A DNA stretch of 64,000 nucleotides from Climacteris rufus (taxonomy: Eukaryota; Chordata; Aves; Passeriformes; Climacteridae), in assembly GCA_013398175.1 (NCBI GenBank), contig VZRZ01001998.1, forward strand, positions 1,088,593-1,152,592. The letters are read 5' to 3'. A program made the position numbers and the translations under genes. The notes beneath the pieces are model-generated. The model was not told where the DNA came from. It saw nothing but the letters and a program-made list of their open reading frames with translations, and did no database searches. Shown here one piece after another: positions 14,601-29,600 of the stretch (within the stretch, counting starts at the first letter, position 1; each line of letters starts with the position of its first letter).

Positions 14601-17600
14601 TGAATTAATGATCAATTCACATAAATTTACTCTGGAGTTAATATGACCTGTTGCTTACACAACTTGGTTTTTCTCCCTGATGCTCACACACATCACTCTC
14701 CTCCCCATGCAGTTGTAACGAGCTCATATCCTTGCCAGCTATTAATATTGGTGATCTAATCAAGCCAATCTCTTCTGCTTCCTTCAGGAAACTGTTTCTC
14801 TATCCCTCAATCATCTTAAGTAGTTTTTAAGTTCAGCTTCTCTATTTTAAATTCATTTTTGAGAAAAGTACCTACTATTTTACATAAGGTCATAGAAGTA
14901 CACTACTGAAAAGCATAAAAATTATCCTGTTGACTGGAAATCCTTGACACAGTACACATTGCAATCACATTGGCCTTTTTTGTGGTCTACCAGGTCTGGC
15001 TGGGATGAGGTTTATTTACTCCATAGGAGCCCATATGGTGTCATTTTAACTTGTGACCAAACAATGCTGACACACCACTGGTGTAGCTGCTCTCTTGAGC
15101 TACATCTGTTGTAAAGACAACCAACATGAAACTACTCTGCACTTCACCTATCCAACGTGGGGTTTTCCTCCACCTTGCTGTTTGATTTTACTAAACCTGT
15201 AGGTGTCAATCATATGATCTGTCATCTCTGATCAATAAAAAAGGCCTAAATAAAATTAGGATTTTGTGCTTATTTTCAAAAACGGAGGCAACTCAGTTCA
15301 AACCAGATTTCCCCAGAACGACCATTATTGAGGTCCAAGAAAGGAAGAAATGAATTTAGAAAACCTTGGGGGGTGGAATGGGACAAAGGTGTGAACAGGA
15401 GACAGGGAATGATGAAAGGCTAAATTGAGGCCCAGTGTGTTAGCTACAATCTGAGTCCATGTATGATATAAAATAAAACAACTCAACACCAATATTACTG
15501 GTATGCTAAATCTTTACAACTTTTAAGGTTTACATGCTTCTGTTGTACTGTCACTCCTCAGAGATCACAAGGGGCCATGTACATACTTGCTCCTGTCCTA
15601 CATGGAGGAAATCAGAAAGGATGTAAAGAAGCTGTATTGCATCTTTTCTTCTCTCCAGCTGAGAATTTGGGGCTCAAAGTTAGACCAGACTGAGAATAGG
15701 TTTGATTTACAGATAGATTTTGAGTTGCAGCAGTACCCTGAAACAGTCAGGTAGTTTTATCTCTCACTAGAGATAAGCAGAGTTGGTACAGAGCTGTTTC
15801 CACAAGAAGCCTCATGAACCTTCATTATGCACTTGCCTAAATCTTCTTCAGCTTTTCTTCTAAGCTAAAAAACTAGAATTCTCAGAGATTTCATTTTGAA
15901 AGGGGAAATTCCAAGGTCCTTGTTTTAACAGTGTCTTTAAAAAAGTTTTACTGCTACATGTGACCATATTAACAAGTAGAAGTGAAATCAATGAAACAGT
16001 AAACACAACTGATACCCCAGCAACTCTACACTATTCTTGCCCTTGAATTCTTATACCTTTACACCATTTCTACATGGAAAACAAACGACAAACAAAAGCA
16101 GAGATATTTTCACATACCTGAACCAAGGATTCACTCAGCTTCTCTTCATCAACCTCTAAAATGATATTTTTTATTTCTTCATAAGGCAAACGGAAAGAAC
16201 CCAAAAATATTGCTGAAATTCAACAATACATAACTACAATCAGAAAGGTCAAAAAGATTGATATAAAAAGGCAAACAATTTCTAGCAACTTAGAAATATC
16301 TTCATCTAAATTATGTTTCACAATTAAGAAGTCTCCTATATAAGACAAATCCTAGAGGAGGCATGCTATTGTAGTTCGACTTCTAATGAATTTCTTTTCC
16401 AAGAAATAAAATTATGACAACAATTTTAACTTTTTAATTGGCCTCAGTTGCTCCCTAGCAGTGTTACTTAGCAATAAAGCCTTATCTTTATGACCCACAT
16501 CTGCAGTCCTACTTAAACAGACCTATTCAGCTGATAGAAGACTTTATTATTATTATCATTAATATTTTTGCTTACATAACCATGTATGAATAGTTGTATT
16601 GCATTTACAGATGGAAAAAAAATATTTACATTATATTCTAGAAAGAGTTCCACATCAAAGGGGTAACGAAGAGCTGGGCAAAGTAAGAAAAAAATGCCCC
16701 CTCTACCACTTTTAATGGTAACTGAACTTACACAAAAGACACATATACTGCCAACTCTTCAAAGGTGTAGTTCTCAGAGCAATTTGATCACAGAATGTTA
16801 CAAAATCTCAAGAGAGTCCCATTCCATAAACTACAAAGTATTCCTAACAGATGGATCAGCATAACATTGTAACAAAGTGCTCTCTAGTCAGACTAACTAC
16901 TATGGCTGATTATTCTGCATCCATATTTTCAAAACTTGGAAGTTTTATATCAGTTGTGTCTCAGTTCATTTGCTGCTCAAGAAAACGTGCTCATGCATGT
17001 GGTAATAAACAATGCACAGATTTGGTTTTACACACTTATTTGCCATGGGCACAGTTGGACTAGTGACATTTATGATATATCTAACTCAAATAAAAGAATC
17101 TACTACTTTCAATGATTGATTTCCCTCCATAATTGAAGAGGGAAGAAGCAAGTTAAATAAAAAGAAGTGGGGCTGTTTTCCTTACAATTTATAGTAATAC
17201 TATTTGCACCTACATTGGCCTATTTGGTAATATCTTCTCTTTAAGCTCTATTTGTCCATTGCTCTAACCAGAGGGAACTGTTAGGAATGGCCTCTCAATC
17301 CCATCCCCCCAAAAAAACAACACTGTGCCTTATCCAAACTAGTGATTATCATCTAATTGTACTTTCAGTCCTGAGCAATAATTGAAAGAATTGACTGACA
17401 AAAAAACCAGTAGCTATTAAGTCTACATCATTTTTCCATGTTATTTTTTTCATTTTTCCCAAGTAATATAGTGAATTCCAAACATATATTTAAACACTTC
17501 TGAATTTAAGACTCATGTTCAAATCAGTAGTTTTTAGAAAAAACAATTGCACACATAAACAAAATAGAAAATTTATGGTCAGGTGTAGATGCCACCTTAG

Positions 17601-20600
17601 CTATTGATCCAATGCACTTCACATCACTTACATAAATTTTGTGCAGATTTTCCATCCAAAACTCTTAATTCTTTGATCTTTTTCTTTGACTGAGCTGCTT
17701 TCTTTTCTTCTGATTCTTCCACTGGCTTTTTAGCTGGAAAATAGGTCTTTATTAAATTCTGATCCATTATTACAACTATTCAATCTTAGTAAGTCCATTA
17801 GAAAGCCATAATAATGCATGTTTTAGAATCAGTTCAAGGCAAAATGAGTGCAGTGCCTCAACCTACTATAAAATATCCAAATAAACAAAGCAAATTTCCA
17901 AAATTAAAAGAAACAAGAAATAAAAACATGACAATTAACAATTTTCCCAAGCAGTATCAAATAATATTTATATATTTTAAGCCAGGAAATTTTACTTAGC
18001 TACAATTTATTCCGAGCACTTTTAAAAAACACAGGGATCTGGTATTCCCTCAAAGCACATGAGTGCCCTCTATTGAAACATTAAAAACATAAGTTCTTCA
18101 TCCAAAACAAACATAAGTCATTTGATATTTATCACATTGAACAAAGGCTTTTTTTTATGTTGTCAACAGTAAAGAAAATAGTGTCTATTTTAAAGTGATT
18201 TCTTTTAAATTAGCAAGAATTTCTAGCCTTATATTCAGCACTTAAAATTTTATAGAAAGAAATGTGGTATTTAAGTACCTAAAATATAAGCTGATGTTTT
18301 TGCATAATTTAAAACAGTCAATTTTCACAGAATTTTCTTAAGCATTAAGTAAACCCATTAACAAGGATTTATTTCCTTTTAAATATCACATAGCATATTT
18401 GACACTGAAGGAATAGAATCTTAATGTTCTTAACATTAATTGAACTTAATGAATATTTCAAGTCATTCAAAAATAACTGAAAAACTGCAAAGTCAAATTA
18501 AGAAGTCTGAAGCAGACTAAAAACAGTTTTATTCTCTGAGCATTGGTTTTTGTTGTACTACAGTGAGCCATCATGGCTTTCATTACAGGTATCTCCTAAG
18601 AAAAAATGTTAATTTTTAATATGAAGAATAACATAAAACCTCAGTTTCAACCTCTTTAATTAAAAAAAGAAATAATAAATAGAACATAGAAAACAGATAT
18701 TTGTCTCCCTACAACCATTACCTCTAGGAAAACATCTGGCATAAAGTAATTCTGCTGGGTTTATATTGCTGAATAATCAGTTTACCTTGGGCATTTTCCT
18801 ACCAGCACTAACTAAGCCAGTACCAGGCAGTTCCCCTCATCCCCAGCTAACTCTAAAGAGCCTAAAGCAGGGAAAGCCAAACAGGAAAGATGATTCAACA
18901 GTAAAGCAACACTTGTTCTCCCCCTGCCTCCCTGCAAGGCCACCATGACCAGCAGCTGCCTTGGTATTTGTAAAAGCCCAGAGCTACACATCAACAGGTA
19001 ACCCTCAGAATTCCCAGCAGCACTGACCCCTTAACGATAATGAGCTGCCCTTTAAAATCCTAAAGTGACACTTCATTGAGTAATCAGACCCTTATCACTA
19101 ATTGTTCTCAATTAAACAAGGCAATAAGACCAGGTGCTCAACAACACAAACAAAAAAACATCCAAGAGTTAAAAATTAGTTGTCCCATGAGAAGGCAACA
19201 AACATCACAAGCTCTGTTCTATCAACAGGAGACACTGGAAAGCCTCAATCTGTGTCTGTTGAGAAGGTGAGAAAAATGATTTAAGAAGATGAATGACCTT
19301 TTGTAAACTTGATCTATTTAAAAATTAAGCCCTCCAGATCTCCACATCTGATCGAGTCTTTAGAGTGCTGAGCAACACACACCTTCCCAAGCTGCTCACA
19401 GGGTACCAGACTTGCCACAGTAGTTGTGAGCACCAAAGACAAAATGTTCTGTAACCACCTACAAGGAGACACACAACCCAGTCCCGTGGCTTGCAAACTG
19501 CAGAGATAACATTAAAAAGAAAACAAGAGTAACAAATATTCTTACCACCACCTCACAGAAAGGAAACTTTCTTTCTACAGTGATAATTTACGTGACCAGA
19601 TCAGAAAGAGCAAGTGAGAGCAACACTTTTGTGAGCAAGTGCTCAAGGGCAAAGGTGTTGCATGAGCCCAATTCAAAAGTTATTAAGTTATTCAGCTACT
19701 ACTGTATCAAAAAAGAAAAAGTGGTTTCGGGGTTTAAGCACATGATATTTTATAAACAGACATGCAGAGGATGGGCTGAGGCAAAATTCACAATGGTAAC
19801 TCTGCCTGTATAGGGCAAAGAAGCAGTTTTCCTTATTACCCCTCCTAACCTGTGTCCAGGTGCACTTCTCTATTGGTTGCAAAATCAGAAACTACATTTT
19901 GTACACAGAAAACTACATGTTCAAAATTCTATAACAAACAACGGCTGCTCTTACCTACTTAAGCCTAAAGGGCTATAACACCATCACTTACAAATCATCC
20001 ACTTCACAAATAGATGTCTGGGTTAGATTAATTCTTTTCTACTTGAAAAAGGCCAGAGAAGATGTTGTTTCCAAAAGTTCTTATCTTTCCACACATGAGA
20101 CTTCATGTTAACTTCATGACAACTCACAAAAAACATAAACACTAGAACAAGATGCTTATGTGACTGCACGAAAGTCACAATATAGCATCAACACGAATCT
20201 TACCAAGCCAAAAATTAACAGGCAGAAAGAACCACTACTAAAATTTCTAGATTAGACAACTCCTAGAATTTCTCCACCACCATTTGACCCATGCTTGTGA
20301 TGACATGGAGCATCAGAGAGCTTTCAAAGCCATGCTCTTCCCTCTTCTGTCAGTGGCTCTCTCCCTCTCATCTCACAGTCCATTTCAGCAGTGACTCAAC
20401 TGTAACAAGATCATGGATTTTTGAAAAAATAATTAAATCAATTAAAGAGATACTTGATACTTTTCAGAATACAATAAACTATTGCTGACCAACCTCCCAA
20501 TCCTTGTCAGCTTCTCCTTTCACAAGTGCCTGTTTAAAGATAAGACGCTTTTTAGTTTGATGCCACAGAACCAAAGGGAGAGATGAAAGAAGGATTTTAT

Positions 20601-23600
20601 AGCAGACAGCACAGGGTAACTCAGAAAAGCAAGATGAAAAATCAATCTGGAAGCTAAAGCAGCTGTATTATTTCACACAGACCTTGGAGTTTACTGCTGT
20701 GATTATTCATTACAGCTCTTTGATAATGGTACTGGCTTGCATCTTCACTCAAAATCAGGGGTTTTTTTCAAACAAACAAATCTTACAGACAGAACCTAGA
20801 GCTAGTGACTGCCATACCCAGGTTTCCATGACAAAAACGGTCATAGTTTAAAACAAAAAGTGTAGCAGAGGGGAAACTTCCTTACCCTCTGACCACAACT
20901 GATGAAGCAATAGAACACTCGAAGAAACAAGTCAGGTCTCAATCTCCTATTCCACCGGGTTCAGCTCCTACCCAACTCCCTGCTGAGACATCCACATTGG
21001 AGCATCCTGCATAAGTTTGCTTCTTGTTTCAGAAAATGACAAGGTTTTTCCTCACATTAAGTAAGGCTCAATCCAAATTCAGCCTTCCATAGTCATGGCT
21101 CAGCTGTTTCGCTTCCCAGAACGTACTCACTGACCAAGTCTCTGTCAGTTCTCCAGGGCAGGACCAGCCCTGAAGGATGGTATAATCCTCCAGGAAGTGG
21201 CTAAACCTGTCCAGATGCTCTGGCAAGTCACTCTTTGCAAAAGTGACAAGTATCTCGTTCACAAGTTCTCAGTCCAGAAGCCCAAGTATTTTGCCCCCAC
21301 AGGAAAGAAGCACATGTATCAGAGCAGTTCATTCTCCAAAGATCCTCTGGTATTTCAGATCCCCATGTCTGGGATAACAGACAAAACTTGTGCACGTCTG
21401 CTGTATTTATGCAAAGCACTTTTAAATCCCCTACCCAACATCTCTGTGTTTCTTCAGGATGGCTAATCCCATTTCACACACATTTATGCAGATGAATATT
21501 TGGAGTTCTCTGGAATACATATACACACACTAACAGGCAGAGATACATGTGGATTTTTCGTTGTCAAGAAGTGGAAAAATTTCTACTCTTGGTTCTTTAA
21601 AGTGACTTCCCCATTCAGTCAGGAGGAAATAAGAATTAAGCAAGCATTTAAAACAAAACAAAACATTAATAGTAGCTGAAATGGGAAAATAGCCACTAAT
21701 GCATAATTATCTCAGACCAGTTCTACCTAAAGAAGGTTTTGGCTGAGCTTAATTTTCTTTACAATTTACCTCAAGCAGACAAAAGAGGGAAAGAAACAGA
21801 GCCAGTATGATAAAGCTAAAGGACAGCACGTACCAGCTTTAGCAAACACAGCTGTTTTCCTGAAGACCAGAATACACAGATGTAAACACCAACACTACCT
21901 TTTTTTTTTTCTAACTTAGAGCTCTATTTTATTAGTAGTAATACATTTGTTTGTCAGTGTTGGGAGGAAAAAAGCTGATGCAAGACGCTGCAAGGGATTG
22001 TTTGTTGTTCATCTGGCATCGCCCAGCACACGTGCAGCTCAAGTTATACCTTCATTGGGAAGTCATTTAATCCCCTTGAAAGTGCACTGCTTCAAAACCT
22101 TGGAACCCATTCAGGGTATTCTAAACAAAATGTTATCTAAGTTTAAAATACATTAAGCAAGACTACTGGTAATCATGCAAAGAACATACACAAGCATGTT
22201 GAAATACTTTAGAGACTCAAGAAAAAAATTCTACCATCAGTACCTTTGCATTTCTGTAGCAAAAAAAAAAAGCATACATTATTCTTGCAAATTATCATTT
22301 TAAACCTGTTCATTAACTTAGCAACTGAATAGCATTAGAAGTGGCCACGACTAAGTTTTTGAAACATATACAATTTTATTTAATGATACTGAGACTGTTA
22401 AAGCATTTTATTATAAGCTGAAATGTCCAGTTCATCTGAAATTCCTCTCTTTCCTTAAATAAGCAATGAATAATTTTAATAAATAATTAACAGCAAAAAC
22501 TGTCAGTCATGAATATGATGAGGATGAAAATTAAAGGGAGACAAAAAACAGTACACTGAATTACAGCATGGAGAAAGCAGACATTTAGGTGAACTTTAAC
22601 CTCCCTTAACCTTAGCCTTGATCTCCAGTTTCTGTGAAGTCTGTACACACAGTGAACAAAAACATCCTTATATTGTCATGGGAAATGAACGAGTAACTTC
22701 ACCTTATTTCCATCTGGCAAGTGACTTCCCAATTATATTTACTAGTATTTGGCAGCAAAAGTAAATATACTACAGAAATCAACTGCTTTGTTATTCTCTT
22801 TATGTGAGAGAAGAACTGTGGCTAGTATAGAAATATAGGAGAAAAAGAAATTTAAGTGTACATAGAGTTGCAACAGGTGTAAACTACACATACAAGTGTA
22901 GACTTAAACAGCTGAAAGTAATAATCACACTGAATTTACCCAAAAAATCCCCAACCCTATGTGATACAACTTGGTAAAAAATGAAGTAAGGAGCTAGGAA
23001 TGCCAGTGAAAGATTAGAAAGTAATTTGTAGCACAAAAATTCAGTAAATCCTGTTGCAACATAAAACTTGTTGAAGTCTGGCTAAATTGATGAACTTGGG
23101 ATGCTACTGATAGTCTTCTATTTCTCTGTTATTTCTGGAGCCATTCAGAAACAGAAATAAAATTCAAATAAAGCAGGAGAAGGAGGAAAGTCAGACAAAG
23201 TAGTCTAAATTTGCACTTGTTCTTTCTCTTCACCAATACACCCACACCGAGCATCTCCCTTGGTCTGATCACAGCATCTCCAGGCTGAAATGAAACAGTG
23301 CCACGGTGCACACAGCTGAGGGACAGAGAGCTCAGCTGGGGGTGGAAGCTCAACTTCCACCAGCCACTTGTAAAGTAGATCAAATATGCCCAAGCTCTTG
23401 TTCCAGGCAGTAGAATGAACTCTGACAAAGTTTTGTGTGCTCCAGCCTAACTACACAAATAACCTGTTGATCATCAAGAAGTGCAAATGTGTCCATAGAA
23501 TGTTCAGAATCATGGAATTGATAAGGTTGGAAAAGCCCTCTAAGATCACTAAGTGCAACCAGAAACCCAGCACCACCACCATGTTCCCCACTAAACCATT

Positions 23601-26600
23601 CAAGTGCCACATTCACATGTTTTATGAGCACTTAGAGGGATGCTGACTCCACCACTTCCCTGGGCAGTCTCTTCCACTGCTTGACAACTCTTTTTGTGAA
23701 GAAATGTTCCCTAATGTCTAAACCAACCACATGGTGCAACTCGAGGCCATTTCCTCTCATCCTGTCACTTGTTGCCTGGGAGAAGTAGAGCCCTGACACT
23801 GGCAGCAAGAAAGCAAGCAACTGAACAGAGCAGTGACTGAGGAGGTATTCTCTATCCAGTCCTGTTTGCAGTGAAACCAGAGAATATTCAGTTGACCCCA
23901 AATGGGAGACACTGGGAGATGTCACAGTTCACAGAGCTGAAACCACCAACTCTGTCCTGGACCACATCAGCTCTCCTGCAGAACACGTGTGTCATGCAAT
24001 TCATGACCTCCATAAAGTGACATGAACGTGGTTTGGTATCCAAATTCATTAATAGTCTTCACTGTGTCATTTGGTCTCTAACTTTGACAATTAGCAAACA
24101 GTTTCCCCAAATAGCCAGAGATAAATGCAAGAGCATCAGCAGATGCCAGCCACGCCTCTTGTCAATTCAGGCAGCAGCTGTGGGATCTCATGTTTATTCC
24201 CAATGCCACCTGGCATTTTTCAGTTCACCTAAAATCACTCAGTTACCAATTCCTGAAGCAAAATTAATTAAGCACTCCTGCTGTCACTCCGTCCTTTCTG
24301 CAATCAGAAGAGCTAAATACCTGGTACAGCAATAAAAAAGGAATTATTACAAAGCAAACAAGCAATTGATCTAAAAGTGAATATTGCATTGAGCTCTTAA
24401 GATAAAAAAATAAAACTCATAGGGAGGAAAAAACATGGAACCTCTTGCAATCTTGTATGTTTTTTGCCTAATTAATGTAATCAAGCTGAAGGAAGTGGCA
24501 TCAACCCAACAAATTATGCTCTGTGGAAGAATAAAAAAGATAGTAACTTAGTTTTACAAATTAGTTTTGCAAAAAAATAAGAGGGGATCTATACTCCTAT
24601 TAATTGTTCTTATAATTGATTGCTATTCTATTTGACCACCACATTTAATGACTACTATTAATTTGACATGAAATATTTCTTGTTCCGTTAAAATTACCCT
24701 AAAATGGTTGTGAAGAGTCTTATTGTCAATCTAAAGCAACAACTTATGCAGCAAAGTTGTACAATTAAAGTGGACTTACTTAGCCACTCTGTATTGTGAT
24801 GGCTTTCAGATTACTATCAACAGCTTGAAATCAGGGGATGTGTGGGACACAAATGCTTTATTAAAAAAAAACCACAAAACAAAACCCAAAAAACACACCA
24901 AAAAACCCCCAAACACGCCCACAACTGATTTTGCTCCCTTCTATTTCCTACTAAAGACCAATGCAAAAGATGTTGCTTTTGCTGTCAGACAGTAAGCAAA
25001 TATTAACAATTCATGACACACAATTGGTCACAGAAATACAGATGCACATTAGAAATCAAACAACAGCAGGCAAACAAGGATTAAACTGAAAATATCCTCC
25101 ATGGGCTCAATTTACTGTGTTGTAGATGTGCCGTAATAGGCTGGAATAAAACCCAGTAGCCTTTTCCACAAACTCTTCTGTCCCATTTTCTCCATGAATA
25201 TTGATATGAAGGAAAGCCTCAGGACTGTGCACCCCATTCCTCCCTTTGGCACTGCTACCATTCCAACACCTTCAAGTTTTCACATGGAGCTGCTGGGATC
25301 AGCTCCCAAGAGCTGCTGATCCATGGTGGGTTTGGTGGGCACTGAGGCCTCCTCTGCACATATCAGTGCTTGACTAAGGACTAATGACATCAGTCAGTGC
25401 ATTTAGAACTAATAGAGGAAATTTTTATGTGGGTGAGAGACATTTGACTATAAAAACAAAATGCTGCCTATTCTAATTTAAACAGTCACATGTCCCAGTT
25501 ATATTTTTCTCTGACATCAGGCCACCATTGCCACCAAACTGTGAGACAGAACAGCTATAATTATTTCCCAGATTCTAACTGATATGTTTCTTACCCGTAC
25601 AATTTTAAAAAGAAACAAAAAAGTACCAAGACTCAGGGGAAAAAAAAAATCAAATGTCATTAAAGTGCTGATTCTAACCAGATTCTAACCAACTCATCAA
25701 CTCAGATACCTTTTAAATTAATAGTTCACCTATTGTTCCCCTTGACTAAGCCTGTAAAAGGCTCATGTTCCCAAACACATGCACCTATGGGAATCACATT
25801 TTCCAAACTATGAAAGTGAAAAAGATTGCAAGATCCAAAAATCCTTTTACTCAGTCAGGTTAATTAGATATTGGTGTTTAATGGAACAGACTAAAATGTT
25901 AGAAAAAATGAAGTGATAAATTGATTTCTTCTGTCACTGTGGTATTTGATATGTAACAATCCTGACTATATATTTAACACTAAGAAAAATACACATCGCC
26001 AAACACATTTTAGTATTCTCTTCTTTTTTCAAGTATTTCTCTATCACCAAGGTTTTAAATAAACATGCATGCAAAACTCTTTCAGTTAGACATATCTAAT
26101 TCCCCAACTCCTCAATTTTTTGGTGTAATGTGGCACATTCTTGCAATAAACTCTGTCCTACAATGAACTATGAGGTGCTACATTTGCATTGACTTAGTAC
26201 ATAAGAAATTTGATTATATGTTTAGTAAAAAAAAACCTATTCTATTTAGATTTTTAAAAAAATTGGTGATTAGTTGGTATTTATTGTTATATTAAACCAG
26301 GACAATTCAAAAGGAGGCTTTCATAGCCATCAGGTCCAAAGCACAATTTCACAGGGTAAAAGGATCATATTAAAAATAATTGGGAAGTTATCTGTCTTAA
26401 TAAATTCCATTAATTTCAATAGCAAAAGTAAATGCCCCATGATGTTGACTGGTAATCACAGTTTTGATAGTTGATCAATATAAATAAGGATAAAAGGATA
26501 AAACGTTGGGAAATTGGTCTTTCATAAACAAAGGTTTACAACTGTGGCTTTGTGGTGGATGGTATCAAATAAAACTAATTCGTTGCATGTAATCTATACT

Positions 26601-29600
26601 AAGCAGCCCTTTCAACCTAATCATATGTCAGTACAAATGTTTTAGCTACATGTCAGTGACAAGGCTACTGCAACCTTTACAGCAGAATTACTTCATTTTA
26701 AGCAGACAACATCAGAGGGCAGTGGCTTGTTTGGAACAGACCCCACACTGTCACAGGGAAGATGTATTGCCCATTCTCCCCATCATTCTGACTAATGATC
26801 ACTCTAACTAAGGTCATCCCAATAGTTTCAATATACTGGGACACTGAAACACTTCTGGCATGCTAATGTAACTGTCTGCAAAGCAAACAGGAATGGAGAC
26901 ATTTGGTGACAACCAGAACTGTGAGGTTCCCCTCAGCAAATGGGGCAGATCCACTGATATTTACTGCATAATGGGCAGCATCACTGTGTTCTCTGTGTGT
27001 TCTGTGGATCATGTATCATTTTGCTCTGCCCCTCCGTGCAGTCTTTGAAAACACAGAGAAATAAATATAAATTAGTTATTAAAGAGACTTTCAGTGAGAG
27101 AAAAAGGAGGCAACAAAACAGGAAAACCAGAAGCAGCAGGGTTAAAACTCTGAAAAAGACGACATCTGTTTGAAATACAGAGAAGAGCAATGGCAGAGGT
27201 TAAAAATGCTCAAAGATCACACGAGTTCACTGAAGACAAAACCAAGTGAAGACTTTACTATGTGTAAAGATGTGACCTCTGGCTTAGAAAAGACATCAGC
27301 TGTTGGCAGTTGAGACATATCACTGTTTAATCGATTCTATGTACATCAAGCAACAGACACTTAATATATATTAACATGTTTTTACTCTTTTGACTAAGCA
27401 TCTGTTCTCAGTCACCTGCTGAAGATAAAATACACAACTCAACCAGCCTGAAGTCATCCCTGTGTGCTTGTGTGTGTTATTACTACCTTCTAACAGATTT
27501 ACCTTGAAAAAACTTTCTTGGGGTCCAAGTATCCCAAAGTGTTTTGAAAACATCCAGGTGCTCACAGAACACACGGGCAATGATTATCTGCCTTCAAGAC
27601 GTACAAGATAAATTACTTCCACATTACAGGATTAGTCTTAGGGGACCCACCAGAGTACTAAATTAAGCTGCTTGCATTGTAGCAAGCTAAAAATAGTGCA
27701 GAAACACACAGCTACCAGTCTCTCACCTTCACCAACATCGTCGGGTTCCACTGTTCACAGCAGCACATTCTGAGCAGATGCACAGACAGAACCCAGAGTA
27801 TTTTCTAAATTTAGCAGCTGTAATCTATGCTCTGCTTAGCTTTATATTACCAACATAAGCAATATTTGGATAAAATGATGCATTAAAAAGGCAGTTTCTC
27901 TGTGCTAATGGTCCAAGTGTCTTAGGTGCAACAGCAAAAAAAGTCAAAGAAAACCTTGAAACACTATAATTCAGAATATGCAACTTAATGATAATTCCAC
28001 ATTCACTTTTACTGTGGACTTTTTGCTTTTAGAAAGCCTTTAAACCACTGCCTCTTCACAGCGGGAAATTATTCTGTAGCAGTATTCTAAAACAATTACA
28101 TTCCCAACTTACAGAACAGAATAAGGCATCTGAAAGAAGTTTCAGAGACATTTCAGTTTCTCACGTTGAACACGACGCAAGTCACACAATGCATAAAGTT
28201 GTAATGTCAGCTTTAAATCCTTCAGAGATAATTAATAAGTAATACAAAAAGCTGATACATTTGTTATTATCTATACTAATGCCTATGTACCTAGTATTTT
28301 CAATTTCTCCATGAATTCAGAAACTTAATAGCATGATTGTTAACTTTTCATCCTTTAGATAGCTTTTTAATGTCTCTTTCTCCAAAGAATCTTGAGTCAT
28401 TTAAGTAACAGAACTATCCTTACTCTATGTATATAGGGCAGAAATTCCTGCAATAGCAAATATTCTGTCCAAAGCATCCTATAACAGCATTAGTTGTAAC
28501 AACTAGCACTCAGAAAAAGGTTTCATGACAAAAGCAGATGATTTTTTTTTTTTGGCTATTTTGGTCAATCAAGGAAAGAAAAAACTCAAAACATGAAACC
28601 CACGGAGAAGGGACCATTTTTTGCAAATACAGAATCACTGCAGGTCAGCACCGTGTGCAGCTGGAACTAGGCCACAAATCAGACACATTGTCATTTTATG
28701 CTTTTGCAGAAAAAAATATCCACATTCTATGTCTTTTGATAGAAAGTGCATTTAGGAAGAAGTGTAGTATGTGCTAACTGTGGTTCTGCTGAAAGATGCT
28801 GGGAACATCCCTTTAATACAGACTTGAAAGAACTATTTTACAAGTAAGACCATAAATTTTGCTTATAACTATGCCTTTGTTTATGGTGGGGTTTATTTAT
28901 TTAAGCAAACACACTGTTATTCCTAGAACTCTGCTGGAAGTTTGCAGGATAGTGAAATATTGGTGCATAGTCTATTTAATAGTCAGCACAAACTGTCCTG
29001 GTAAGTAGCTGATCTGTTCTCTATCCTTTCCTCTAGACTTTTTTATTCTTCCTCTACTTCACTTGGGTCACAAATCCACAGCCAATATTCAGCTGAAGAA
29101 CCTGCACTACAACACTCAGCTTTCCAGCAGTAACCACATAAGGAGTTTCCTTTACCAATATTGAGAAAGTTGCCAGAAAACATATCTACAGCTACAAACA
29201 CATCAGAAAGCAAAAGACATTATTTTAAAATCATTCTGCATAGAACCATTGAACAGACCTAGAAGTCATAAGGGATTGACCTCCAACTCAATACCAGTGT
29301 ATTTTACGTACATGCAAATATAAACTCTTACACAAAAAAGAGAAGCCACACTTTAGGAAAATTGCCACAATGGATAATCTTAACAGTCCATGGAACAAAA
29401 GATTACTGAAAAATCCACAGCATGATTTAATTGCATAATTATGATATGGTTTGGGTTGGAAGAGACTTTAAAGATCATCTAATTCCAACCCCCTGCCATG
29501 GGCAGGGACACCTTCCACTAGACCAGGTTCCTCAGAGCTCCAACCAACCTGGCCCTGAACACTTCATGTTGAGAGCAACTAGCTTCATATAGAAGAAATT

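Larger units (their letters stand above)
11956..16117 (-). other. DIAPH2: DIAPH2 intron (4162 bp) with LTR fragment
   Basis: GTATGT donor and TTTTAG acceptor. It holds a degenerate LTR-like fragment at about 14985-15130 and a TA/CA tract near 13683-13712. The remaining sequence is AT-rich without recognised elements. Confidence 0.8.

Noticed and set aside
23632..23925. A 97-codon minus-strand ORF that could be called a hypothetical protein
   Set aside because: It ends in the CR1 ORF2 C-terminal signature and lies within a truncated CR1 fragment, so it is repeat-derived and not a gene.
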